From an uncultured Spartobacteria bacterium (lineage in GTDB: Bacteria; Verrucomicrobiota; Verrucomicrobiae; Chthoniobacterales; UBA6821): a stretch of 8,309 nt of DNA. Positions within the stretch are counted from its first letter, which is position 1; the number at the start of each line of letters is the position of its first letter. Below are positions 1 to 6,389 of this stretch, in pieces. Both the position numbers and the translations under genes were made by a program. A model generated the notes under the pieces. That model saw only the letters and a program-made list of their open reading frames with translations, was not told the origin of the DNA and did not search any database. Where the stretch lies: contig CAIXGT010000051.1 in the NCBI GenBank assembly GCA_903919105.1, positions 1 to 8,309 on the forward strand. Direction: 5' to 3'.

Positions 1-636
1 GAAGGGACAAGACGACTGGTCGAGGGGATCGCTGCTGCCAAGGCCACGGAGAGACCTCGCGTGCTTGTGAGCGCCTCGGCGATCGGCTTCTACGGAGACA
101 CAGGAGAGCGGATTGCCGACGAGGATTCCCCTGCGGGCAGCGGATTCTTGGCCGAAGTCGCCCAAGAATGGGAGGCCGAAGCAATCAAGGCGGAGCAGTA
201 CGGAGTCCGCGTGGTAAGACTGCGGATCGGATTCGTTCTCGGCCGCGATGGAGGCGCGATGCAACTGATCAAGCCCGTTTTCCGGACAGGCCTTGGCGGG
301 TGCCTCGGATCCGGCCGTCAATGGATGTCGTGTATTGAGGTGGACGATCTGGCCTCCATGGTACTTGTGTGCCTGCAAAATGATGCAATTAGCGGGCCGA
401 TGAATGCCGTGATGCCGGAGCCGGTCACCAATGCCGAGTTCACCAAGGCGACAGCTCGCGCCGCCCACCGACCGGCTCTCTTTCCGGCACCAGCCTTTGC
501 CCTGCGCCTCATGCTAGGAGATCTCTCACACCTGATGCTCGACAGCCAGCGGATCATTCCAAAACGATTCAATGGGCTTTCTTTTCCCTATCATTACAGA
601 GATATCACCACAGCGATGGGTGAGGTCTTCCGATAA
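1..636 (+). CDS. TIGR01777 family SDR / NAD-dependent epimerase-like protein, 5' truncated by window
   Basis: The reading frame is open from base 1 to the TAA at 634-636, giving 211 residues; the family is usually about 300, so roughly the first 90 residues, with the Rossmann GxxGxxG nucleotide-binding loop, lie outside the window. A GTG at 61 is in frame but is not the start, because the 20 residues before it (EGTRRLVEGIAA...) match the family's helix. Family hallmarks are SASAIGFYG at residues 24-32, the WEAEA helix, RVVRLRIGFVLG, then GSGRQWMSCIEVDDL and the C-terminal NAVMPEPVTNAEFTKA segment. The family (COG1090, YfcH-like) consists of atypical short-chain dehydrogenases whose substrate is mostly unknown. 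It lies 74 bp upstream of the desaturase on the same strand, so co-transcription is possible. Identity as this family is secure; the reaction is not. Confidence 0.9.
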   Translation, partial: EGTRRLVEGIAAAKATERPRVLVSASAIGFYGDTGERIADEDSPAGSGFLAEVAQEWEAEAIKAEQYGVRVVRLRIGFVLGRDGGAMQLIKPVFRTGLGGCLGSGRQWMSCIEVDDLASMVLVCLQNDAISGPMNAVMPEPVTNAEFTKATARAAHRPALFPAPAFALRLMLGDLSHLMLDSQRIIPKRFNGLSFPYHYRDITTAMGEVFR

Positions 637-660
637 TCTTCGGATACGTTGGCGGCATCT

Positions 661-674
661 CTTCTTGCAAGAAG
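661..674. promoter_or_regulatory. 14-bp perfect palindrome upstream of the desaturase (possible operator)
   Basis: CTTCTTGCAAGAAG is identical to its reverse complement. It sits in the short spacer between the SDR stop and the desaturase start, 36 bp before the preferred ATG at 711. Desaturase genes in other bacteria are controlled by TetR-type repressors (FabR, DesT) that bind palindromes, but this sequence is not one of their known sites. A perfect 14-mer palindrome can also arise by chance. Confidence 0.3.
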
Positions 675-710
675 CCGTTCATGGAGTACCCTTTAAGGCT
701 CTTATTATTT

Positions 711-1712
711 ATGTCCACTACGCCCGTCTCCCTAAAGGCTAAGATCGTTCTCCATCTCCTTGTCTGGGTTCCTCTTCTGTTCACCGTCTATGCCATCTGC
801 ACCCTTTGGGGCCGTTTTATCTCTAAAGCGGATCTTGTCATCCTACTTGTCGGATACACTCTCTGTGCCTTAGGCATCACGGTCGGCTACCACAGAATGC
901 TGACCCACAAGGGGTTCGAAGCGCCCGGTTGGATCCGTGCCTTCTTCCTGATCTGTGGTTCCATGGCCTTCCAAGGGCCTGCCTTGAATTGGGCTGCCAC
1001 TCATATCCAACATCATGCCAACTCCGATGATGATATGGATCCGCACAGCCCCGTGAAGAGCTTCTTCCATGCCCATGTCGGCTGGATTCTGGACGACTTC
1101 CGTCCCGATTTGCAGCGGTATGCCGGCCCCCTGCTTAAGGACAAGTTGGTGGTCTTTATCAGCAACACTTTCTTGCTCTGGGCATTCCTCGGACTCCTGA
1201 TTCCTTTCCTGATCGGATATGCACTCGGCGGCCTGAGTGGCGGTGGCTATGCACTCCTCTGGGGAGGTGCGGTCCGAATGTTCCTCAACCACCACGTCAC
1301 CTGGGCGGTGAATTCCGTCTGCCACACCTATGGGGACCGTGAATTCGTGACGACGGACCAGAGTCGTAATAACCTCCTGATCGGCCTGCTCGCAATGGGC
1401 GAGGGATGGCACAACAACCATCATGCTTTCCCACGCTCTGCCAACCATGGCATGCACTGGTGGCAGATCGATCCCTCCGCCTACATCATTGGCACCTTGG
1501 AGAAGTTAGGCATCATTCACAAGGTGGTCCGGATCGCCCCAGAGCGTCTGGCAGTGCGCAGAATCAGTGCTGATATCTCCGAGGAACGCGATGTCCTGCC
1601 GGGTTTACACCTATCCGGCGTGGTCATGGAACACGGTACTGCCATGGCCGCAGCTGCCACAACAGTGGCTGAAGTCGTCTCCCACGCAGCCGCACAGCAG
1701 CCTCCCCTTTAA
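711..1712 (+). CDS. Fatty acyl-CoA / acyl-lipid delta-9-type desaturase, integral membrane di-iron enzyme
   Basis: Predicted to insert a cis double bond into a saturated acyl chain using O2 and an electron donor, at the inner membrane. Numbered from ATG 711 (333 aa), the three histidine boxes are complete: HRMLTH at 61-66, HIQHH at 98-102 and HNNHH at 234-238; the extra conserved segment NHHVTWAVNSVCH lies at 193-205. Hydrophobic segments at about 13-35, 39-60, 76-92 and 145-180 fit the family's paired membrane helices. ATG 681 is in frame and would add ten residues (MEYPLRLLLF). I prefer 711 because MSTTPVSLKAK reads as a normal N-terminus; AAGAAG at 669-674 gives 681 some ribosome binding site support, so the choice is open. 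The last 35 residues form an Ala-rich tail unlike the catalytic core. The family is certain; substrate and regiospecificity are inferred from class similarity. Confidence 0.93.
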   Translation: MSTTPVSLKAKIVLHLLVWVPLLFTVYAICTLWGRFISKADLVILLVGYTLCALGITVGYHRMLTHKGFEAPGWIRAFFLICGSMAFQGPALNWAATHIQHHANSDDDMDPHSPVKSFFHAHVGWILDDFRPDLQRYAGPLLKDKLVVFISNTFLLWAFLGLLIPFLIGYALGGLSGGGYALLWGGAVRMFLNHHVTWAVNSVCHTYGDREFVTTDQSRNNLLIGLLAMGEGWHNNHHAFPRSANHGMHWWQIDPSAYIIGTLEKLGIIHKVVRIAPERLAVRRISADISEERDVLPGLHLSGVVMEHGTAMAAAATTVAEVVSHAAAQQPPL

Positions 1713-1726
1713 GTTTGTTCAGAATG

Positions 1727-1752
1727 GGTGTCATTGCCCCGACAATGACACC
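1727..1752 (+). terminator. Terminator-like hairpin after the desaturase
   Basis: A perfect 10-bp inverted repeat, GGTGTCATTG and CAATGACACC, encloses the 6-nt loop CCCCGA, 14 bp after the desaturase TAA. The T-rich stretch (CTTTTGTTTATG) begins about 12 nt after the stem rather than directly behind it. This is therefore not a textbook intrinsic terminator. It could also act as a 3'-end stabiliser or a protein binding site. Its position between two same-strand genes fits a transcript end. Confidence 0.5.
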
Positions 1753-1860
1753 GTCAGTAGCGGCTTTTGTTTATGCTTTAGTCGACACAAGGCGTAGTAA
1801 TCTCGGGTGCAGGAGAAAGACCGCGAGCAGAGCCGTGGCAAGTCCTACGGCAAGAAAGCG

Positions 1861-2676
1861 ATGACAAACTCCCGCGCCAAGAGCACAAGCCTTCGGGAGA
1901 TCTACGGGATCATGTTCCGTAATTCCCTGATCCGGGAGATGAACTTCAAGCTGAACTTCTTGCTCTGGATGGTGGTCGAGGTGCTCTGGTTCATGGGCCA
2001 GATCGTCTTCATCGAAGTGGTATTCTCTTATGTGGGGGCGATCGGAGGGTGGACGAAATGGGAGGTTGTGCTGCTGATTGGCACCCACCAGCTGATCGGT
2101 CAGCTCTTCCAAGCCTTCTTCTACATGAATCTGGCGAATCTCCCGGAGCTAGTCCGCACCGGAAAGATGGACTTCATGCTGCTGCTGCCGGTTGATACGC
2201 AGTTCATTGTCTCCCTCAAGCAGTTCGGCATGGATAATGTGGTCAACGCCTGCGTCGGAGCGGGGTTCGTCACCTTTGCACTCTGGAAACTGACTGTATT
2301 GCCCACGGTCGCACAACTCCTGCTCTATGCCGTGGCGGTCTGCTGCGGCATTCTGATCCATTACTCCATCATGCTGGTCTTTGCTGCCTCCAGCTTCTGG
2401 ATGGTTCGCTCACAGGGCCTGATCTACGGCTACTACAGCCTCTTTAATATCGGCCGCTATCCCGACACGATCTACCGGGGCGCCTTCAAGCTCGTCTTCA
2501 GTTGGCTGATTCCCGTGATCATCGTGGCCAACATCCCCTCTCGTCTGCTAATTCATGCGGCCGAGAATCCTTGGCCTATCATGCTGCAGTTGATCGTAGC
2601 CACCCTCCTGATGGTCGGCGCGACGCGCCTGATGTGGAACTCGGCTCTCAGGCATTATTCGAGCGCGAGTTCTTAA
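1861..2676 (+). CDS. ABC-2 family transporter permease (COG3694 / DUF990-like)
   Basis: A 271-residue polytopic protein with about six hydrophobic segments (roughly 31-58, 66-90, 123-145, 147-178, 209-230 and 236-256). It carries the motifs of the uncharacterised ABC-2 permease group: NSLIREMNFKLNFLLW near the N-terminus, LPELVRTGKMDFMLLLP at 94-110, and NIGRYPDTIYRGAF followed by SWLIPVIIVANIP at 196-226. Such proteins normally form a membrane domain with a sister permease (COG4587) and an ATPase (COG4586). Neither is in this window, so the exporter is incomplete here and its cargo unknown. The frame extends to a GTG at 1807, adding 18 very basic, polar residues, right after in-frame stops at 1795 and 1798. 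I prefer ATG 1861 because it gives the usual family length and has AAGAAAG just upstream. Confidence 0.85.
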   Translation: MTNSRAKSTSLREIYGIMFRNSLIREMNFKLNFLLWMVVEVLWFMGQIVFIEVVFSYVGAIGGWTKWEVVLLIGTHQLIGQLFQAFFYMNLANLPELVRTGKMDFMLLLPVDTQFIVSLKQFGMDNVVNACVGAGFVTFALWKLTVLPTVAQLLLYAVAVCCGILIHYSIMLVFAASSFWMVRSQGLIYGYYSLFNIGRYPDTIYRGAFKLVFSWLIPVIIVANIPSRLLIHAAENPWPIMLQLIVATLLMVGATRLMWNSALRHYSSASS

Positions 2677-2684
2677 CTGCAAAA

Positions 2685-2819
2685 GATGAAACATCAGACC
2701 TAAGACCTAAATCTCTCTAAGGCACGGGTCAGGCGCCGTATGAACCCACGTTACCAATCATTCCAAAATGAGACGTTCTGAATTTTATTAACTTCAGGTT
2801 TCAAGTTTCCGGTTTCATC
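2685..2819. repeat. 135-bp spacer element with terminal inverted repeats and degenerate heptamer repeats
   Basis: The element begins GATGAAAC (2685-2692) and ends with its exact complement GTTTCATC (2812-2819). Just inside the left end is AGACCTA AGACCTA (2696-2709). Just inside the right end is GGTTTCA AGTTTCC GGTTTCA (2798-2818), also with a 7-bp period. Read on the opposite strand, the right end is a run of TGAAACC-like units, so both ends belong to the same degenerate heptamer family in inverted orientation. It fills almost all of the gap between permease and glycosyltransferase and has no coding potential. This structure resembles small non-autonomous or REP-like intergenic repeats; whether other copies exist cannot be seen here. 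Confidence 0.45.
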
Positions 2820-2833
2820 CTTACTTCATCCCT

Positions 2834-4486
2834 ATGTCCACTCACGCCGTAATCCATCGCCGATCCCTGCTTATCGGCTGGGCGTCACTCCTTCTTGCGG
2901 TCTTCGTGTATTGTGCGGGACTCGGGAGTGATCATCTGGCGACCAACGGGGATGAGCTGCTCTATGCACAGATTTCCAAGCTGACGGCTGCGAGCGGAGA
3001 ATTACTGCCGCTCCAGTCGATCGACGAGAAGGCCCGTAACACCAAACCCCCTCTGCTCTTCTGGCAGGGAATTGTCTCCACAGGCTGGGGAGATCACTGG
3101 TCGCTCGCGCGTCTCCGCGCCCCGAATGTCCTCTACACATTGTTGACAGCTGGACTTCTGATACTGATCGGCTGGAGGCGCACCCGCAGCATCGCGCTTG
3201 GTCTCACCGCAGCCCTTCTCTTTCTCGGCTTCTTCAGCACCTACCGCTATGGGCGGGTGTTCCTCACCAGTGCACCGGAGACATTCTGGCTCTTTGCTCC
3301 GCTCGCGCTACTCCTGCTGCACCGAGAGCCCCGATTCCCGTCCGGAATTCTCTGGCCTTGGATCTGGGGTGGGATGATTGGTATCGGCTTGCTCTACAAA
3401 TCCTTCGCCTTGGTTGTTCCGGTCGCCGTGACCATGGCCCTCTGGCAACTGAGGGCACGGGGATGGAAGCTACGCTCTTTCCTGATCCAGGATCTCTGGA
3501 GGATCGCCCTGATGGTCACGGCTGCTCTGCTGCTCTTCGGAATCTGGTTCTGGCTCGATCCCCATCCGATCCTCGTGTTGAAGGATTTCGTGCTGCGCGA
3601 GAATGTCGGGAAGTTTAATACAGGGAACGAAAACTATTTCCTGAACCTGATCTGGGGACAGTCCAGCTTCTGGCGGATCGTTGTCTCCTATCCTTTGAAC
3701 GCGGGGTTGCTAGGACTCCTGACGGCGGCTGTCGTTTGGGATGCCTGGAAGCGCCGTCATCACCTCGGCCAGCTAGAAATCTTCCTTTGGATCTGGATGC
3801 TGGCACTGGCCGTCTTCTTCTGCATTCCGAACCAACGGGACGAGCGCTACCTCCTGCCTGCCATGCCGGCCCTCGCACTCCTGATGGCGATCCGGCTGGG
3901 TCACCTTCCACGCTGGATCTGCACGGTCACGATCGCCGTATCGGGGATCATCCTACTAGGCCTGCCAGGACTTGCGCTGTTGCTTCAGCATGCATCCGGA
4001 ATGTCCCTCTATCCAGTCTGGCTACTGCTTCCTGCGGCGGGCTCGCTGGTTGTCGTTTTATTGGCACTTTCACAAAAAGAACTCACACGCACGCTGTTGC
4101 CGGCCTCGGTGTTATTGGTCTATCTGGGCTATTATCTCTTTCTGATCCCATTGGATCATGGGCCCGGTCTCTTCAAAGGAGAGGGCATCGAGTCCGTGAT
4201 CGGCTGTGAAGTCGCGGTCCCCTCCAACTTCAACGCTCGCGAGGAGAGTTACGGATTCCTCCTGCCCGGTGCGGTCGTGAAACCTTACGATCAGTGGCAT
4301 ATGCCTTTTCACTCACAGTTTGTAGTGATCAGCCTGCCGTTGGATCAGCCTCCTCCACAGGCCATCATCCTGGGCAAGAGGCTCAATATGATCGACCGTT
4401 TCAACGCGGCCGAAACCCGGGATATTCTGCTGGGAAACGTCACCCATCATCTCTTCCACTGGGACTGGCTCGTTCAACAAAACTGA
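2834..4486 (+). CDS. ArnT/PMT-like GT-C fold membrane glycosyltransferase
   Basis: A 550-residue protein with about ten or more transmembrane helices. It is predicted to transfer a sugar from a polyprenyl-phosphate donor to a lipid or protein on the periplasmic side. GT-C hallmarks are an N-terminal helix (about 11-31), then the first periplasmic loop with the acidic pair in TNGDELLYAQ (D40, E41), the KPPLLFW motif at 71-77, and RLRAPNVLY. Further on are RYGRVFLTSAPETFWLF, and PNQRDERYLLPAMPAL at about 330-350, matching the SKRPQYLLP-type segment of ArnT/GT83-like proteins. Residues after about 430 form a less hydrophobic C-terminal domain. There is no purine-rich ribosome binding site before the ATG; the upstream sequence is pyrimidine-rich. 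Its stop lies 7 bp from the stop of the convergent gene. Acceptor and sugar cannot be deduced. Confidence 0.85.
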   Translation: MSTHAVIHRRSLLIGWASLLLAVFVYCAGLGSDHLATNGDELLYAQISKLTAASGELLPLQSIDEKARNTKPPLLFWQGIVSTGWGDHWSLARLRAPNVLYTLLTAGLLILIGWRRTRSIALGLTAALLFLGFFSTYRYGRVFLTSAPETFWLFAPLALLLLHREPRFPSGILWPWIWGGMIGIGLLYKSFALVVPVAVTMALWQLRARGWKLRSFLIQDLWRIALMVTAALLLFGIWFWLDPHPILVLKDFVLRENVGKFNTGNENYFLNLIWGQSSFWRIVVSYPLNAGLLGLLTAAVVWDAWKRRHHLGQLEIFLWIWMLALAVFFCIPNQRDERYLLPAMPALALLMAIRLGHLPRWICTVTIAVSGIILLGLPGLALLLQHASGMSLYPVWLLLPAAGSLVVVLLALSQKELTRTLLPASVLLVYLGYYLFLIPLDHGPGLFKGEGIESVIGCEVAVPSNFNAREESYGFLLPGAVVKPYDQWHMPFHSQFVVISLPLDQPPPQAIILGKRLNMIDRFNAAETRDILLGNVTHHLFHWDWLVQQN

Positions 4487-4493
4487 CCGGCGA

Positions 4494-5399
4494 TCAGTTA
4501 ATCGCTTCCGTGGTCATCGCGATGATGACACGGCTGCCTTGAATCTTTTCTTCAATGCTATGTCGTAGTCTGTCGATGGCTTCCTGAACTTGGGAAACCC
4601 TCTTCTCAGGGTCAAACTCCAGGAAGATTTCCACGTAAACCTCGGAGCCGGATCTCCGGGAGCGGATGCCGTGGAGTTCCTCGTAGTCGTTAAAATGCCG
4701 GCCCAACTCGGCAAGAATCATGATCTGACGCTCTTCCTCAAGCGTCCGGTCGAGGAGGTCGTACACAGAGCTGGAAAAGATGCCGAGTGTCGCGGACAGA
4801 ATGGAGAGGGCAATCACAAGTGATGCGGCTGGATCGATATAGGAGGCCCACTTCTGCCCCACAAAGGCCATGCTCAGCCCGAGTGAGATCAGAATGAAAA
4901 TATTCCCTATGAAACGGGTCAAGAATAACCTCGTCTGCGAATCCATCAGTGGTGACGGGGACTCCCTGGAAAGACGTCGGGTCTTAAAATAAAGCGACCC
5001 ATTGATTCCGGAGTAAACGATCTGCGCCCCGATACTCACCCAAAGTCCGATCCCCCCAATGTGCCCCGGCGTAATGATGTTGCGAACGGCATTCGCGGTG
5101 ATGATCAAGAAGGAGAGAAGCATCACCAGCGCCACGAAGAGGCTCGAGATATTCTCGAGCTTGCCAAGACCATACTCATAGGTCTTGCCTCCGCCGCGAT
5201 TGATGCGCCGGATCGCAACCCAGGAGAGGGTGATGGCGATGAATTCAATAGCAGTCTTGAGAAAATCCGCCAGCAGGACGCTGGAGTTCGACAACAAGAA
5301 CGCAGTCGTGGTCAGGCAGACATCGATCAGCCCAGCGATAAAAAGACCGCGAAGGGCCTTTTCCTTCGAAGATCCTTCTGCCAATCCAGGAGACGTCAC
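4494..5399 (-). CDS. Cation diffusion facilitator (CDF)-fold membrane protein with metal ligands replaced
   Basis: At 301 residues it has the CDF layout: about six membrane helices (16-36, 40-65, 84-108, 117-138, 161-181, 189-210), the link YDLLDRTLEEE at 213-223, and a C-terminal cytoplasmic ferredoxin-like domain ending in GSRVIIAMTT. Aligned by eye with my recalled sequence of E. coli YiiP, residues 36-80 match without gaps. The transport-site aspartates D45 and D49 become K48 and E52. The TM5 HxxxD becomes Leu/Arg (region 153-162) in either plausible register. Loop histidines H71 and H75 become Y74 and L78. In the C-terminal domain H243 is kept, but the other ligands become F259, Q272, A294 and T296. 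Normal zinc/proton antiport is thus doubtful. The GTG start at 5399 overlaps the STAS gene's stop by 4 bp, suggesting translational coupling. The fold is fairly certain; the role is unknown. Confidence 0.8.
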   Translation of the reverse strand: MTSPGLAEGSSKEKALRGLFIAGLIDVCLTTTAFLLSNSSVLLADFLKTAIEFIAITLSWVAIRRINRGGGKTYEYGLGKLENISSLFVALVMLLSFLIITANAVRNIITPGHIGGIGLWVSIGAQIVYSGINGSLYFKTRRLSRESPSPLMDSQTRLFLTRFIGNIFILISLGLSMAFVGQKWASYIDPAASLVIALSILSATLGIFSSSVYDLLDRTLEEERQIMILAELGRHFNDYEELHGIRSRRSGSEVYVEIFLEFDPEKRVSQVQEAIDRLRHSIEEKIQGSRVIIAMTTEAIN

Positions 5400-5749
5400 G
5401 TGCGCAATTTGAGAACGGCTTCCTCGATGTTTTCCGCGATCTCGAGGAACTCCAGGAAATTACTTACCTCGAAAGCCTTCAGGATATGCTCCCCGGGGGC
5501 GCAGAAAATCATGCGCGCGCTCTTCTTTTTGGTCCGCTTCACGAAGACAAGTATAAGACGCAGACCGGCACTACTGATATAAAACAGATCACGCAGGTTC
5601 ACGATAAAGGTGTCCCCTTTCTCGATAACCTTAATTATTTGACTCTCCGCAGTAGGTGACGTGATAGCGTCCAGTCGCCCGGAAAAGTGAAGAACGTGCA
5701 ATCCATCTTCCTCATGATGACTGATCTCGAAGGCCAAAGGCTTGCTCAT
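5396..5749 (-). CDS. STAS-domain protein, anti-sigma factor antagonist-like
   Basis: From ATG 5749 this gives 117 residues, a single STAS domain: a first strand with FEISHHEEDGLHVLHFSGRLDA, then TFIVNLRDLFYISSAGLRLIL at about 47-67, and two C-terminal helices. In SpoIIAA-type proteins the phosphorylated serine lies in D-S-S-G; here the segment is I58-S59-S60-A61-G62, so S60 aligns with the phosphosite and the preceding aspartate is Ser. This variant is common in stand-alone bacterial STAS proteins. The frame reaches a TTG at 5788, but that codon lies within the T-rich tail of an apparent terminator, so ATG 5749 is preferred. No anti-sigma kinase or phosphatase is nearby. The stop overlaps the start of the CDF-like gene (GTGA), so the two are probably made together. 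Confidence 0.85.
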   Translation of the reverse strand: MSKPLAFEISHHEEDGLHVLHFSGRLDAITSPTAESQIIKVIEKGDTFIVNLRDLFYISSAGLRLILVFVKRTKKKSARMIFCAPGEHILKAFEVSNFLEFLEIAENIEEAVLKLRT

Positions 5750-5791
5750 ATGAGGTGGAACTATGTCGATGCCAATACGAAAATACAAAAT

Positions 5792-5810
5792 TAATGATGC
5801 TTCATCATTA
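5792..5810 (-). terminator. Hairpin plus T-rich tail, end of the sialidase operon
   Basis: On the minus strand TAATGATG, loop AAG, CATCATTA forms a perfect 8-bp stem with a 3-nt loop, followed directly by ATTTTGTATTTT. The stem includes the stop codon of the membrane protein gene ending at 5808. The stem is AT-rich and therefore weak, but the layout is that of an intrinsic terminator separating that operon from the STAS-CDF pair. Confidence 0.5.
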
Positions 5811-6389
5811 CCGTCGGCACACTAAAAGATAAAGCACAGCCCCCAGAGAGACGATCCCGAAAAAAGGATCGATTAGCGCATCCCAAAGATTGGCCGACTC
5901 CTGAAGATTTAGTAACGATCCTAGTAGCGGAAGGATTAGGATGATCCCGAAGCGGTTGCCCCGGATGAGCAGTAGCGTGGCAAAGGCTGCTGTCACGATC
6001 GGCACCGCCGGCCCCCAGCCCCAGGAATAAGGGTCGATCGGCGTCAAACCCAGCCCCATCGGATAAAGCACCAGCGAACCAATCGTCCCCACAATCCAAG
6101 CGGCCCTCCAATCCTCAGTACGGAAAATCATTTGCCCTGAGAGACGCTGCCAGAGTGCTACGCAAAGCAATCCCGTGAGCGTGAAGCTGGGATTTATTTC
6201 CAATGTTCGGCACCAAGCAAACAAAGACCAGCCTCCCAAAGGAATCCGAAGAAGGAATAAAGCCAGCAGCAGGGAACCGAAGAGGCGCAGTCTCGAAAGG
6301 AAGGGGTTCCGCCCGAGCAAAAGCAGAGAGAGCGCCAGCCAAGGGGCCAAGCAGGCGTAGAGTTGATGGATGAGGGGATGGGTACTCAT
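5808..6389 (-). CDS. Hypothetical polytopic membrane protein, coupled to sialidase-like gene
   Basis: A 193-residue, strongly hydrophobic protein with about six membrane segments (roughly 11-25, 36-53, 68-84, 96-115, 128-153, 173-190). I do not recognise a named domain. Segments likely to be conserved are LYPMGLGLTPIDPYSWGWGP at 108-127 and ESANLWDALIDPF at 164-176, both rich in Trp, Pro and Asp and placed at predicted membrane edges. From memory, similar proteins with an NLWDxLxDP segment accompany sialidase-like genes in other Gram-negative bacteria, but this is unverified. Its ATG overlaps the TGA of the upstream sialidase-like gene (ATGA), so translation is probably coupled. It may help localise, anchor or supply substrate to that exported protein. 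No enzymatic motif is visible. Confidence 0.75.
   Translation of the reverse strand: MSTHPLIHQLYACLAPWLALSLLLLGRNPFLSRLRLFGSLLLALFLLRIPLGGWSLFAWCRTLEINPSFTLTGLLCVALWQRLSGQMIFRTEDWRAAWIVGTIGSLVLYPMGLGLTPIDPYSWGWGPAVPIVTAAFATLLLIRGNRFGIILILPLLGSLLNLQESANLWDALIDPFFGIVSLGAVLYLLVCRR

Noticed and set aside
870..1457. A 195-residue open frame on the minus strand inside the desaturase gene
   Set aside because: The plus-strand frame carries all three histidine boxes and family motifs; the antisense frame has no recognisable domain, signal or context.
2721..2750. Possible terminator stem around CGGGT ... ACCC in the permease-glycosyltransferase spacer
   Set aside because: Only four to five base pairs form and no T-run follows; the GGCGCC in its loop is a short palindrome of no clear meaning.
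5142..5160. Perfect 8-bp inverted repeat (GCTCGAGA, TAT, TCTCGAGC)
   Set aside because: It lies inside the conserved GKLENIS coding stretch of the CDF-like gene, so codon constraint explains it; no T-run follows.
5061..5582. A 173-residue plus-strand frame across the CDF and STAS genes
   Set aside because: It spans two genes with clear homology on the other strand and its translation is a low-complexity Arg/Asp-rich string typical of an antisense shadow.
5750..5788. TTG start at 5788, adding 13 residues to the STAS protein
   Set aside because: It lies in the T-rich tail of the hairpin at 5792-5810 and gives a non-conserved N-terminus; ATG 5749 fits the STAS domain length.
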